Shown: positions 1-9,582, numbered from the stretch's first letter. The stretch: DNA of 64,000 nucleotides from Nitrosospira multiformis (GCF_900111585.1 NZ_FOHI01000001.1:124001-188000); one strand, 5' to 3'. Program-made: numbers and translations. Notes: a model not told the origin generated them from the letters alone.

Positions 1-206
1 CCACGGTCAACTTCCAAATTGTGTCCGCTCTCTGGATTATCAAAGTTGGTCATCTATTCGACGGTGTGATTAAGCCGGCGGTGTCATACGGGAATAGGCT
101 TCGTCGCTCTTACAACGAGTTCGGCGATCCGAGAGTGGATGGACCGGCGATAAATTTGACGACAACAGGTCTCTTCGCTCCCTATTTCTCTGCCTACCGT
201 ACGTAG
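1..206 (+). pseudogene. N-terminal part of the DRT1/UG1 reverse transcriptase, ends at an in-frame amber
   Basis: The frame starting at base 3 is open from the window edge to TAG at 204-206 and is the same frame as the large ORF that follows. It reads ...KPAVSYGNRLRR... and ...GLFAPYFSAYRT, which looks like the fingers region before the catalytic palm of a reverse transcriptase. After the TAG the frame continues REKGLSAMERS without another stop. The simplest reading is one gene whose start is upstream of the window, with a sense codon (TGG to TAG would be one change) turned into a stop. A separate short protein is unlikely. Confidence 0.7.
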
Positions 207-218
207 CGTGAAAAGGGA

Positions 219-2663
219 TTGTCAGCGATGGAAAGGTCGCTGCAAGAAGGGAAAAGTATCTTGGCGATCACAATGGATATAGAACAATTTTACCATCGTG
301 TATCGCCCAAGTTTTTACTAAGGAAGACATTTCTAGACTCAATAAAGCTGTCTCTTTATCGGCAAGAATCCATATTTACGAGAGCACTGTTAGCTGCAAT
401 CGACGTCTGGTACAAATCGACACCCGATTACGTTGATCGTCCAGAGGGAGGAATACCTGTTGGTCTTTCGGCCTCAAAGATCATCGCGAATGTATTGCTT
501 TCAAACTTCGACAATGAGCTTGTTGATCGGTTAAAACCGATATATTACGGCCGTTACGTCGACGATATTTTTCTTGTCTTCGAAAATCTAGAGGGACTTA
601 CGACTGCAAGGCAGGTAACGAAGCGAATAGCTGATGTTTTGGCACCTGAATTAGTTCTTGAAAGCAATGATACGGAAGCACCGTCTCTGAAACTTCGTCT
701 CCCCTATGCAAAAGATTCGGAATTGCTTTTCGTCGGGAAGAAACAAAAGATATTCGCGTTGTCGTCATCGCATGGCCTCGATCTGATACAGCATATTCGA
801 GAGCAGATTCGCATTCAGTCCAGTGAATATCGTCTGCTCCCCGCTGTTCCGACAACCGGTGTCAGAAGGGCGTCCAAGGCATTGCTGGCGACTCCTAATG
901 CAACTCTACAAGTAGACGCGCTTCGGAAAGCGGATGTGGTGTCCGTGAAACGCCTAGGAGTATCTCTCTTACTTAGGGATTTGGAAGCTTATTCGGCTGA
1001 CTTACATCCTGAATCATGGAGTGAAATACGTAAAGAGTTTTACGGACTAGCGAAGCGCCACATCTTAACGCCAATAGGTTTTTTTGAATTTTTCGGCTAT
1101 CTGCCTCGGATTTTTGGTTTGATGCTCACGAGCCGAGATGTGCGCGAGGCTAGTCAACTCATTGAAGACTTGATCGCGGTCGCAAATCTTGTCAAGAGAA
1201 CGACCACAGTTGGCGAGGCTGCTCAGTTGCCGAAATTTAGGCTGTGCTTAGTGCAATATGCACAAGCTTTTCTCCAGGCTGGCTTACAGGCTGCGACTGA
1301 ACGTACCCTAAAGTTGGATCGTCAGTATCTTAAAGTGTTGCACGCGCTGTTAGGGTTGGATAAAGACATCAAAATTCCCACTTCACTGCGCTGCCTAAAG
1401 ACGCGTGCCCATCAAATTCTATTGGCTGATTGGGGAAGACGCCCCTATAAGGACTATTGGTATCTGAGCCAAGAGAACGATGAGAAAGGACCACCCATAC
1501 CTCGCCAGCTGGAAATTCAACGAAAGATTAGATTGGGTGGCATTCGGCGTTTCAGTACACAATCGACCAATCTCAAAATTCCGCATTGGCCAGCCCTTGC
1601 ATTTCCGACAAGGCCCTTACGAATCGACGAAATAGCCTTGGTTGCACCGAATGTTCTTTCGGATCCTGTGCAGTTTAAGCATGCCATTCTGGTTTTACGT
1701 GGAGCGAAGGTGTCAGCAAGGTCGCACCTAGGGTTTGTACTGGGAAGTGAGGCGGGTAACGAGGAACCAGCCATATTTATTGTTCCTGGGCACAGCAAAA
1801 AGTTGATAGGGGTGGCGATCACTAGTCTTGAAACGACTGAAGTACAATGGGCTAAGGCGGCAAAAGGAAAACAAGATCGATCAATAGAGCGATATAGAAA
1901 TCTAAACGGACTGGTAAACCAGATTCTTCGGGAGACTAAGACCCCTGACTATATTGTTTTTCCCGAACTTAGTATTCCCCTTCGATGGGGTTTGAGGATT
2001 GCGAGGAAATTGGCGGCAAATGGTGTTTCACTGCTTGCAGGAGTTGAATATCACAGAGATCGAACTACAGGGCGATTGCGTAATGATAGTTTGATTTCCC
2101 TGGTTACAGATTGGCCAGGCTACGCAAGTCATGTCGCGAGACTTCAGCCAAAATTTTTCCCTGCTCATGGCGAAAAAGTAAACTTAGCTAATTTAAGACT
2201 AGGAAAGCGAGGACACTTTTTCAAACCATCCGGACTCTATGTAAAACCTACGCTTTATGTACATAGAGGGTTTTGCTTTTCTATTCTCATATGTAGCGAC
2301 TTAACCAATATAGCGCACAGGCATCAACTTCGTGGCAAGGTAGATGCTCTGTTTGCCTTGGAGTGGAATCCTGACATTAAGACATTTGCACCGCTGATTG
2401 AGGCGACAGCCAATGATTTGCACGCTTACGTTGCTCAAGTAAACAATCGAACTTACGGGGATAGTCGTCTTCGGGTGCCTGCGGTGGAAGACTATTTGAG
2501 GGACGTGGTACAGGTTAAGGGAGGTATCAGTGACTATTATGTTCTAGGCGAAATCGATTACCTAGCGTTGCGTAAGGAGCAATGCCGCCCTCCGAGGAAA
2601 CGTAAATTCAAGCCAGTACCGATCGGGTACAAATTCTCGCCTCTTAGAAAGAAAGCAAAGTAG
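219..2663 (+). CDS. Reverse transcriptase-nitrilase fusion, UG1/DRT1 defence family (5' part separated by amber)
   Basis: This ORF encodes 814 residues from a weak TTG and is the downstream part of the gene entering from base 1. The RT palm is seen as motif A (AITMDIEQFYHRV, Asp about 20), motif B (GGIPVGLSASKIIANVL) and the catalytic YVDD box at residues 113-116. A long middle region follows without a domain I can name. The C-terminal third is a carbon-nitrogen hydrolase (nitrilase) fold with the expected triad: Glu583 in VFPELS, Lys645 in LQPKFFP and Cys692 in LICSDL. RT plus C-terminal nitrilase is the architecture of the UG1 class, known as anti-phage system DRT type 1. Both active sites look intact, so the only visible lesion is the amber at 204-206. 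The TTG start is probably artificial, because the upstream in-frame sequence belongs to the same protein. Confidence 0.88.
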   Translation: MSAMERSLQEGKSILAITMDIEQFYHRVSPKFLLRKTFLDSIKLSLYRQESIFTRALLAAIDVWYKSTPDYVDRPEGGIPVGLSASKIIANVLLSNFDNELVDRLKPIYYGRYVDDIFLVFENLEGLTTARQVTKRIADVLAPELVLESNDTEAPSLKLRLPYAKDSELLFVGKKQKIFALSSSHGLDLIQHIREQIRIQSSEYRLLPAVPTTGVRRASKALLATPNATLQVDALRKADVVSVKRLGVSLLLRDLEAYSADLHPESWSEIRKEFYGLAKRHILTPIGFFEFFGYLPRIFGLMLTSRDVREASQLIEDLIAVANLVKRTTTVGEAAQLPKFRLCLVQYAQAFLQAGLQAATERTLKLDRQYLKVLHALLGLDKDIKIPTSLRCLKTRAHQILLADWGRRPYKDYWYLSQENDEKGPPIPRQLEIQRKIRLGGIRRFSTQSTNLKIPHWPALAFPTRPLRIDEIALVAPNVLSDPVQFKHAILVLRGAKVSARSHLGFVLGSEAGNEEPAIFIVPGHSKKLIGVAITSLETTEVQWAKAAKGKQDRSIERYRNLNGLVNQILRETKTPDYIVFPELSIPLRWGLRIARKLAANGVSLLAGVEYHRDRTTGRLRNDSLISLVTDWPGYASHVARLQPKFFPAHGEKVNLANLRLGKRGHFFKPSGLYVKPTLYVHRGFCFSILICSDLTNIAHRHQLRGKVDALFALEWNPDIKTFAPLIEATANDLHAYVAQVNNRTYGDSRLRVPAVEDYLRDVVQVKGGISDYYVLGEIDYLALRKEQCRPPRKRKFKPVPIGYKFSPLRKKAK

Positions 2664-2682
2664 AAAGGAAAGCTTTCCTTTC
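2663..2682. repeat. Perfect 20-bp palindrome at the end of the DRT1 gene
   Basis: GAAAGGAAAGCTTTCCTTTC is perfectly self-complementary and begins on the last base of the stop codon. In RNA it could fold into an 8-bp hairpin with a 4-nt loop. The bases after it (GTTACCTT) are not a proper U tract, so it is a weak terminator candidate or a protein-binding palindrome. The 219 bases from here to the next gene hold nothing else recognisable. Confidence 0.5.
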
Positions 2683-2901
2683 GTTACCTTGGGTCGGCAT
2701 GTAAAATGGTAACAACTCTTCTATCTTCTAGGAACTCCAGGGCTGTTTACATTTTCCGCTTGTTTTTTGGAGTCGACCGTTAGTTTAGGCAGCATCGGTT
2801 TGTATTTTCCAGGTTATTAACATCATTAGGTATACACAACCGTTCTGATGCGACTTTCCGACATGACTGCAAGATGCTGCATGACCGAATCTGCTAGAAA
2901 T

Positions 2902-3198
2902 ATGACCAAACTGTTTCTTCTCCTTATTACGCTGTTTGTATTTAGCGGAGCGGTATTCGCGGCTGTCAATATCAATACCGCTAGCCAGGCCGAACTGGAA
3001 AGTCTTCAGGGAATCGGCCCGGCCAAAGCCAAGGCGATCATCGACTATCGCAAGAAGAAGGGGTCTTTCAAATCCGTGGATGATTTGCAGAACGTAAGCG
3101 GCATTGGTCCCGCCACGGTTCAGAAACTGCGCAAGGATATCACTGTCGGTGGCGGCGCGGCAGCCAGGAAGGAGCACAAGCCTGCTGCCAGGGAATAA
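2902..3198 (+). CDS. ComEA-family helix-hairpin-helix DNA-binding protein
   Basis: The 98-residue product starts with a signal peptide (MTKLFLLLITLFVFSGAVFA) and then carries the short ComEA domain: VNINTASQAELESLQGIGPAKAKAIIDYR followed by a second hairpin, VSGIGPATVQKL. The two GIGPA turns are the helix-hairpin-helix DNA-backbone contacts. In naturally competent bacteria periplasmic ComEA binds incoming DNA; stand-alone copies like this are common in betaproteobacteria. The start at 2902 is chosen because it places the hydrophobic segment at the N-terminus; the longer ORF from 2848 would put 18 polar residues before it. It is monocistronic, with cysM following after 160 bases. The tail is basic (KEHKPAARE). 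Confidence 0.88.
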   Translation: MTKLFLLLITLFVFSGAVFAAVNINTASQAELESLQGIGPAKAKAIIDYRKKKGSFKSVDDLQNVSGIGPATVQKLRKDITVGGGAAARKEHKPAARE

Positions 3199-3361
3199 TC
3201 CTCGCATACCGGTTGGTGCCGCAGAATGCGGAATGGGTGAAGGCTTGACCGCACCCATCTACTATCGATAAGTTACGCTTTTACCCCATCTCCTACGATC
3301 ACTACGCGCCACTCCGGCTACTGCGGGAATTCGTTGTGACGTTTCACAAGTCGGACAGGTC

Positions 3362-4249
3362 ATGTTCAAAACCATAGAAGATTTTGTCGGCAATACGCCT
3401 CTGGTCAAGCTTAAACGCCTGCCAGGGAATACTACCAACACTGTCCTCCTGAAGCTGGAAGGCAACAATCCGGCGGGTTCGGTAAAAGACCGTCCCGCTA
3501 TGTCGATGATTACGCGCGCGCAGGAGCGCGGGGAAATCAAGCCAGGCGATACGTTGATAGAGGCCACCAGCGGCAACACCGGCATCGCGCTCGCCATGGC
3601 GGCGGCAATCATGGGTTATCGCATGGTGCTGGTAATGCCCGAGCATCTCAGCGTGGAGCGCCGGCAATCGATGAAGGCGTACGGAGCGGAAATCATACTG
3701 ACTTCCAGAGAGGGCAGCATGGAAGAAGCGCGCGACGTGGCCGAGCGCATGCGCGACGAGGGGCGGGGAATCATCCTCGACCAATTTTCCAGTCCGGATA
3801 ACCCACGCGCCCATTACGAAGGTACTGCTCCCGAAATCTGGCGGGATACCGAAGGAAAAATTACTCATCTGGTGAGCAGCATGGGCACGACCGGAACGAT
3901 CATGGGTTGCTCCCGCTATTTCAAGGAGAAGAAACCCGAGGTCCGGATCATTGGTGTACAGCCGGAAGAAGGCGCCCAAATTCCTGGTATCCGCAAATGG
4001 CCTGAAGCCTATTTGCCAAAAATCTATGACTCGGGCCGGGTAGACCGCATCATGCTGGTTTCCCAGAAGGAAGCCGAAGAAATGACGCGGCGACTTGCGT
4101 CCGAAGAGGGGATCTTTGCCGGAATTTCGTCGGGTGGCGCGCTCGCCGCGGCGCTCAAGGTTTCTGCGGAAACAGAAAATGCAACGATCGTCTCGATCGT
4201 TTGTGACCGAGGGGACCGTTACCTTTCCACCGGTGTTTTCCCTGCGTGA
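3362..4249 (+). CDS. cysM: Cysteine synthase B (O-acetylserine sulfhydrylase B)
   Basis: This 295-residue PLP enzyme of the cysteine synthase family makes L-cysteine from O-acetylserine and sulfide or thiosulfate in the cytoplasm. The PLP lysine lies in PAGSVKDRP (residue about 43), the phosphate-binding loop in EATSGNTGIALAMA and the glycine-rich loop in VSSMGTTGTIMG. The motifs EGIFAGISSGGA and CDRGDRYLSTGVF are typical of the C-terminal half. The length and the sequence around KDRPAMSMI fit CysM rather than the longer CysK. No other sulfur-assimilation gene is adjacent. Confidence 0.93.
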   Translation: MFKTIEDFVGNTPLVKLKRLPGNTTNTVLLKLEGNNPAGSVKDRPAMSMITRAQERGEIKPGDTLIEATSGNTGIALAMAAAIMGYRMVLVMPEHLSVERRQSMKAYGAEIILTSREGSMEEARDVAERMRDEGRGIILDQFSSPDNPRAHYEGTAPEIWRDTEGKITHLVSSMGTTGTIMGCSRYFKEKKPEVRIIGVQPEEGAQIPGIRKWPEAYLPKIYDSGRVDRIMLVSQKEAEEMTRRLASEEGIFAGISSGGALAAALKVSAETENATIVSIVCDRGDRYLSTGVFPA

Positions 4250-4489
4250 TTACTGGTTTCAGGGGGTAGACGGGTCGGAGAGCTGTAGCAGGGGAGCAGC
4301 AATAGGCTGAGGTTAGACACGCATCCCAGCATGGCCAATGGCCACCGGAACATATCGGGCTTCCTTCGTCATCTCCCTATGATAGAAGGGTGCGGGTTGA
4401 AGCTGCAACCCATCACTGGAATTCGATGGTTACGCTTCACTCCATCCATCCTGCAATCCCAACCAGCACAGCTTGTGCCTGGTCTGCAA

Positions 4490-6583
4490 ATGACAAAATT
4501 CCTCATCAGGATACTGGCAGCGTTCTTCCCCGCAGTGGTATCCGCGCAGGCTGCGTCTCTTACCTTTTCTGCAGAGGCTATCCGCGGCCCCTTTTCCAAT
4601 ATCAAGGGGATCCAGATCACCCTCGCTGGTGCTCCTGCGGCGTCCTCGCTGGGGATGAAGCTGTCCGAGGTGGCGATACAGGGAAAGACCTGGCATAACC
4701 TGCATCTTTCATGCGATCGATTTCGTGCCAGCAGGGAGGAGATCAACTGTGATAGCGGTGCGCTGAGGTTGTCGGAGTCCGCGCCACTGCCTGTGTCATT
4801 TCGTTTGTCTGTTCCAGGCAGAACTTCCGACGTAAAAATCCTGGATGTGAGAATCAGAAACAGTGCAGGCAAGACAGGCGAGGGGTGGAAGCTGTCGCTT
4901 CGCATGGGAAGAGCAGGTTGGGAAGGGACGCTTGTCGCGGCTAACGGAGAGGTCGCGCAGATCGTACAATTGCTGCCGGTCAGTGAGAATGCCATCCTGC
5001 CTTCATCCACGAAAGGGAAAATCAATGGTACAGCGAAACTGCAGGCTGACCTCGACGGACCTGCTGACATCGATGCCCATCTGGCGGTGGAGGGCGTGGC
5101 CTTCAGTGATGTCAGCGGTTTGCATGCGGGCGAGAATATCAGTGTTACCGTCGACGCAAGGGCCAAACGCAAGCCTGGACAGATTCCCTCGCAGAACACC
5201 CGGTTATGGGAGTGGCAGGCGGATGCCCAGTGGCCGCAAGGGGAAGTATTCTGGCAACCCCTCTATTTCGCTGCCCAAGGTCATCGTTTCAGCGGGCGGG
5301 GCGAACTCGATGACGGCATCCTTCGTCTCCAGACGGGAAAACTTTCCCTGGCAAAGATTGGGGAGATCGATCTATCCGGCAGTATGGACTGGGGCGCGGG
5401 CACGCTGCATGATTTCGACCTCGACGCGCCTGATCTGGAAATGGCAGGGTTGTACAGCCAGATCGTAAAACCTTTTCTGGTCAATACTTCTTTTTCCGCA
5501 TTGAAGACCGCTGGACAGGCGGGAGTAAAGTGGCGATTCCGGAATGGTGTAAGCGAAATGCTCGATGTCGATTTGCGTGACGTATCGCTGGAGGACGAGA
5601 GCGGGCGTTTTGCGCTGCGCGATATCAATACGCGCATCCCCCTGCGCGCAGATGCGCTGACGCACGCGGCCATTACGATAGGGGGCGGTCACGTAAGTCG
5701 GCTACCCGTAGGGCCAGTTCATATTCCCCTGGAAATAACCGGATTAAATGAACCGGGTTTTCGCATACCCCGAATGGAAGCCCCCTTGCTTGACGGCAAG
5801 CTGACCCTGGAGAATTTCAGTGCCATCAGGCAAGCGCAGGGATCGCTTCCAGGCTGGCGTTGGCAGTTCAGCGGCGACCTCTCGTCCATATCCATGGAGC
5901 AACTCACCCGCGCGCTCGGGATTCAGCCGATGCGCGGCAACCTCTCGGGAAAAATCCCCAAGGTAACATTCGACGGCTCCGCTGTTGAAGTGCAGGGCGC
6001 TCTGCTTCTCAACGTGTTTGATGGCACGGTGCTGGTATGGAACCTGAAAGCGCTGGAGCCATTCAGCTCCGCACCCTCCCTCATGGCGGATGTGGACATG
6101 CGTAATCTCGATCTTGACCTGCTCACCGGCGCATTCTCATTTGGCAATATGGAAGGCCGCATAGATGTGGTCGTGCGTGATCTCGAGCTTTTTGACTGGA
6201 AGCCAGTGAAATTCGATGCCCACCTCATGAGCAGCCCGGGCGATTACAGCCGCCGCATCAGCCAGCGGGCGGTGCAAAGCATTTCATCACTGGGTGGACT
6301 GGGCGCTGCCGCCGCAATCCAGCGCAGTTTCCTGCGTGTCTTCGATGAATTCGGCTATTCGCAAATCGCGTGGAGCTGTACATTGCGCAATGGCGTCTGC
6401 AATATGGGCGGAATAGAATCGGAACCCTTGCCGCACGGATATCTGATCGTCAAGGGGGGCGGAATCCCGGCGATCACCGTGATAGGTTATAATCGCAGGG
6501 TGGACTGGCGGGAATTGGTAAGTCGTCTTCAACGGATTACGGACGGCAATGCCAAGCCTGTCCTTCAACAGGATAAACAATGA
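4490..6583 (+). CDS. ydbH: YdbH-like AsmA-family intermembrane lipid-transport protein
   Basis: The product is about 697 residues and starts with a signal or anchor segment (MTKFLIRILAAFFPAVVSAQAA). The rest is rich in beta-strand-like repeats in AsmA style and has the YdbH C-terminal domain (LMADVDMRNLDLDLLTGAFS, MEGRIDVVVRDLELFDWKPV). In E. coli, YdbH spans the periplasm as a lipid bridge redundant with YhdP and TamB, and pairs with the outer-membrane lipoprotein YnbE. The assignment is supported by gene order: a YnbE-like lipoprotein gene overlaps the end by 4 bases and a YdbL (DUF1318) gene follows. The start at 4490 is preferred over 4331 because it begins the hydrophobic segment. Confidence 0.82.
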   Translation: MTKFLIRILAAFFPAVVSAQAASLTFSAEAIRGPFSNIKGIQITLAGAPAASSLGMKLSEVAIQGKTWHNLHLSCDRFRASREEINCDSGALRLSESAPLPVSFRLSVPGRTSDVKILDVRIRNSAGKTGEGWKLSLRMGRAGWEGTLVAANGEVAQIVQLLPVSENAILPSSTKGKINGTAKLQADLDGPADIDAHLAVEGVAFSDVSGLHAGENISVTVDARAKRKPGQIPSQNTRLWEWQADAQWPQGEVFWQPLYFAAQGHRFSGRGELDDGILRLQTGKLSLAKIGEIDLSGSMDWGAGTLHDFDLDAPDLEMAGLYSQIVKPFLVNTSFSALKTAGQAGVKWRFRNGVSEMLDVDLRDVSLEDESGRFALRDINTRIPLRADALTHAAITIGGGHVSRLPVGPVHIPLEITGLNEPGFRIPRMEAPLLDGKLTLENFSAIRQAQGSLPGWRWQFSGDLSSISMEQLTRALGIQPMRGNLSGKIPKVTFDGSAVEVQGALLLNVFDGTVLVWNLKALEPFSSAPSLMADVDMRNLDLDLLTGAFSFGNMEGRIDVVVRDLELFDWKPVKFDAHLMSSPGDYSRRISQRAVQSISSLGGLGAAAAIQRSFLRVFDEFGYSQIAWSCTLRNGVCNMGGIESEPLPHGYLIVKGGGIPAITVIGYNRRVDWRELVSRLQRITDGNAKPVLQQDKQ

Positions 6584-6801
6584 AGAACCTTTTGTTCCAG
6601 GCAGCTTCGCTGACCCTGGTCGGCGCGGTGTCAACCGCCTGCGTCACCATCAATATTTATTTCCCTGCCGCTGCAGCTGAAAAAGCAGCAGACAAGATAA
6701 TAGAAGAAGTGTGGCAACTCAAGAAACCGGAAGGGGGTGAGAAGACGGAGCCCGTTTTGCCTCCTTCTTCTTCCCAACCTGCGGTAGAGCAGCAGCCATA
6801 A
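6580..6801 (+). CDS. ynbE: YnbE-like outer-membrane lipoprotein
   Basis: This 73-residue protein has a short hydrophobic N-terminus ending in GAVSTAC, a likely lipoprotein cleavage site with Cys at about residue 22, followed by VTINIYFPAAAAEKAADKIIEEVW. The TINIYFP stretch resembles the ITINMNVK strand of E. coli YnbE, which docks on the C-terminus of YdbH at the outer membrane. The ATG overlaps the ydbH stop (ATGA), so translation is probably coupled. The Pro/Ser-rich tail is longer than in the enterobacterial protein. The call rests mostly on the operon context and the TINIxF segment. Confidence 0.78.
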   Translation: MKNLLFQAASLTLVGAVSTACVTINIYFPAAAAEKAADKIIEEVWQLKKPEGGEKTEPVLPPSSSQPAVEQQP

Positions 6802-6818
6802 CAATAAAGGCAGATATC

Positions 6819-7241
6819 ATGGTCAGTTCGATTTTCCGGGCAGCACTGCTGATGTTGCTGTCATTGGCGCCGCTTGCGGGGCATACACAGGTCAATATCG
6901 AAATCGATACCCCCGCAATAGCAAGCATCAAGCGGAGCATGCAGCAACGCCATATCCAACTGGAGCCGTATTATTCAAGTGGAGCAATAGGCCTCACGCG
7001 TGACGGCCTCATTGTCATGCGGGATGCCAACGCGGTGCCGCTGGGGGCACGGCAGTCGGTGAATGGATTGATCGCAGCGGAAAATCAGGACAGAAATGCG
7101 CTTTATCGCGAGATTGCCCGCGCCAATAGTCACCCGGAATGGGAAACGGATATCCATTCCACGTTCGGCCAACGCTGGATCGAACTGGCGCGGAGCGGTT
7201 GGTGGTATCAGGGTGTGGACGGCGGATGGGTCAAGAAGTAA
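6819..7241 (+). CDS. ydbL: YdbL-like DUF1318 periplasmic protein
   Basis: The 140-residue product has a signal peptide (MVSSIFRAALLMLLSLAPLA) and the DUF1318 core: IKRSMQQRHIQLEPYY, then VNGLIAAENQDRNALYREIA, and the conserved end WYQGVDGGWVKK (E. coli YdbL ends in a similar GINGKWLQK). In E. coli, YdbL is the third gene of ydbH-ynbE-ydbL and modulates the YdbH-YnbE bridge; a direct role here is inferred. It lies 17 bases after ynbE and is surely cotranscribed. Confidence 0.85.
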   Translation: MVSSIFRAALLMLLSLAPLAGHTQVNIEIDTPAIASIKRSMQQRHIQLEPYYSSGAIGLTRDGLIVMRDANAVPLGARQSVNGLIAAENQDRNALYREIARANSHPEWETDIHSTFGQRWIELARSGWWYQGVDGGWVKK

Positions 7242-7299
7242 AGTCGGATTGCCGGGCACACTCAAAAACAGATACACAGGATTTATTTGAACGTCTAGC

Positions 7300-8103
7300 G
7301 TGATTCCCGTACTGGTTTTCGACATCGAGACTGTTCCCGATACAGAGGGATTGCGCAGACTCTACAATCTTCCGCACGAGCTTCCAGCCGTCGACATCGC
7401 CGAGATGGGGTTTCAGTCACGCCGCCAGGCGGTCGGAAGCGATTTTCTTCCCCTGCACCTGCAAAGAGTAGTGGCGATTTCCTGTGCGCTGCGCGACAAG
7501 GATGAATTCCGCGTATGGTCTTTGGGGAGCCCGACGGATTCCGAAGCCGAACTCATACAGCGCTTCTTCGACGGCATAGAGAAATATAGTCCGCAACTGG
7601 TCTCCTGGAACGGAGGTGGGTTCGACTTGCCCGTGCTCCACTACCGCAGCCTCATCCACGGCCTGAAGGCCCGGCGCTACTGGGACATGGGCGATGACGA
7701 CCGCGATTTCAAATGGAACAACTATCTCAGCCGCTACCATACGCGCCATCTCGATTTGATGGATATCCTGGCGCTGTATCAGCCACGGGCGAATGTTCCG
7801 CTGGACGAGCTGGCGAAGCTGATGGGTTTTCCAGGGAAGTCGGGGATGGATGGCTCCCAGGTCTGGAGTGCTTTCCAGAAAGGCGAGGTTGTCGCCATTC
7901 GCAACTATTGCGAAACGGACGTGGTGAATACCTACCTTGTGTTCCTGCGCTTTCAGCTTATGCGCGGAACCTTCAACAACGAGCAGTATCAACGTGAATG
8001 CGAGCTGGTTCGCTTCACCCTGAGCAAGTCTTCCGAGCCGCATTGGCAGGAATTTCTCGAACAGTGGTTCTGTTTGAGCGAAGCGTCTTCATTTCTGGAT
8101 TGA
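7300..8103 (+). CDS. Predicted 3'-5' exonuclease, PolB-like (DnaQ superfamily)
   Basis: The protein has 267 residues from GTG and is a DEDD-type exonuclease. Exo I is VLVFDIETVPD at the N-terminus, Exo II is SWNGGGFDLPVL in the middle, and Exo III is NYCETDVVNTYLVF near residue 205. The set matches the stand-alone family related to the proofreading domain of DNA polymerase B. It probably degrades single-stranded nucleic acid with two metal ions; its cellular role is not well defined. It sits 58 bases after ydbL and upstream of rlmD on the same strand. Confidence 0.87.
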   Translation: MIPVLVFDIETVPDTEGLRRLYNLPHELPAVDIAEMGFQSRRQAVGSDFLPLHLQRVVAISCALRDKDEFRVWSLGSPTDSEAELIQRFFDGIEKYSPQLVSWNGGGFDLPVLHYRSLIHGLKARRYWDMGDDDRDFKWNNYLSRYHTRHLDLMDILALYQPRANVPLDELAKLMGFPGKSGMDGSQVWSAFQKGEVVAIRNYCETDVVNTYLVFLRFQLMRGTFNNEQYQRECELVRFTLSKSSEPHWQEFLEQWFCLSEASSFLD

Positions 8104-8220
8104 TCGACAGCTGCTGCGGCTGCTCATTCTCCTGCATGGAGGTGCGGCAGATTCCGGAAAGCATCCGAGGTTGGAATATCCAGTCCTTCTGAACCCGTTC
8201 CCGATTTCGAACCTGCCAGT

Positions 8221-9546
8221 GTGAATATGACTGCTCCCGTTCTTATCGAATCCCTGGATCAGGAAGGCCGGGGCGTTGCGCATGCCGAAGGCAAGGTCAT
8301 TTTCATTGAAGGCGCCCTGCCGGGAGAAGTGGTCACCTATAACCCCTATCGCAGAAAACCGAGCTTCGAGCTTGCCCAGGTCGATCAGATTCTCAAGCCT
8401 GCGTTTTCGCGGGTAACGCCGGAATGCCGTCATTTCGGCATCTGCGGCGGTTGCAGCATGCAGCATATGGACGTTCGCACCCAGGTGGCAGCAAAACAGC
8501 GCGTGCTCGAAGATAATCTCAAGCACATCGGCAAGGTCGCACCCGAACTGATATTGCCGGCGGTTTATGGATCACCTTGGGGTTACCGCTACCGGGCACG
8601 GTTATCCGTCCGCTATGTGGCAAAAAAAGGTGGCGTACTGGTCGGTTTTCATGAAAAGCGCAGCAGCTTCATTGCGGACATGCAGGCCTGTAGGATCATG
8701 CCGCCGCGTATTTCCGCGCTCATCATGCCATTACGAAAGCTGGTGGAAAACTTGTCCATCCGCGAGCGTCTGCCGCAGATTGAAGTTTCACTGGGCGAGG
8801 ACGTGGATGTACTGGTCCTCCGCATTCTCGAACCCCTGACCGTGCAGGATGAAACCTTGCTCAAGGCTTTTGCCGATCGGCATCACGTTCAGCTTTTTCT
8901 GCAAACCGGTGGTCCTCAAACAGCTTATCCTTTCTATCCCGAGGACGCGCCGGAACTGAGTTATACGCTGCCGGAATTCGATGTAACCATTCCATTTCAT
9001 CCGACTGAGTTCACCCAGGTGAACCCGATGGTCAATCGCATCCTGGTGCGGCGAGCGCTCAACCTGCTCGATCCCCGGACCGGAGAACGCATCGCGGACC
9101 TGTTTTGCGGCCTGGGTAATTTCACCTTTCCCATTGCGCGGCGCGGCGCGCAGGTAGTGGGCTATGAAGGCAGCGCGGCGCTCGTCTCCCGCGCCCGTCA
9201 AAATTCACAACGAAATGGGCTGGCGGAGAGTACACGATTCATGGAAGCCAACCTGTTTGAAATCAATGAAAGCTGGATGCATGGGCAGGGGGATTTCGAC
9301 AAGATGCTGATCGATCCGCCGCGGGAGGGCGCTATTGCCATGGTGACCGCCCTCGAAGAGAAACAGCTCAAGCCGTGGCGCATTGTTTACGTCTCCTGCA
9401 ATCCCGCCACACTCGCTCGCGATGCAGGCGTGCTGGTACACAGGAATGGGTACACGTTGAAGGCGGCAGGTGTCATCAACATGTTTCCGCATACCGCGCA
9501 TGTCGAGTCCATCGCGCTGTTCGAGAAAGCCAGCAAGCAAGCTTGA
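8221..9546 (+). CDS. rlmD: 23S rRNA (uracil-1939-C5)-methyltransferase RlmD
   Basis: The 441-residue enzyme starts with a TRAM domain ([20 protein letters not shown]), followed by an Fe-S cluster motif [15 protein letters not shown]. The C-terminal half is a SAM methyltransferase with [16 protein letters not shown] as motif [13 protein letters not shown], and the catalytic cysteine in [12 protein letters not shown]. The cluster cysteines and TRAM domain separate RlmD from TrmA. The start is GTG at 8221 or ATG at 8227; no good ribosome-binding site decides. A 117-base gap separates it from the exonuclease gene, and the next gene converges. Confidence 0.93.
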   Translation: MNMTAPVLIESLDQEGRGVAHAEGKVIFIEGALPGEVVTYNPYRRKPSFELAQVDQILKPAFSRVTPECRHFGICGGCSMQHMDVRTQVAAKQRVLEDNLKHIGKVAPELILPAVYGSPWGYRYRARLSVRYVAKKGGVLVGFHEKRSSFIADMQACRIMPPRISALIMPLRKLVENLSIRERLPQIEVSLGEDVDVLVLRILEPLTVQDETLLKAFADRHHVQLFLQTGGPQTAYPFYPEDAPELSYTLPEFDVTIPFHPTEFTQVNPMVNRILVRRALNLLDPRTGERIADLFCGLGNFTFPIARRGAQVVGYEGSAALVSRARQNSQRNGLAESTRFMEANLFEINESWMHGQGDFDKMLIDPPREGAIAMVTALEEKQLKPWRIVYVSCNPATLARDAGVLVHRNGYTLKAAGVINMFPHTAHVESIALFEKASKQA

Positions 9547-9556
9547 AAGAGGCATG

Positions 9557-9582
9557 AAAAAAGGCGGCTGTTTCCAGCCGCC
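9557..9582 (-). terminator. Rho-independent terminator of the Bax1-I/YccA gene
   Basis: GGCGGCTG (9563-9570) pairs with CAGCCGCC (9575-9582) around a TTTC loop. A run of A precedes it on the plus strand, so minus-strand RNA has an 8-bp GC stem followed by six U. It lies 78 bases past the end of the minus-strand gene and just after rlmD, so it may serve both as a weaker bidirectional stop. Confidence 0.8.
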
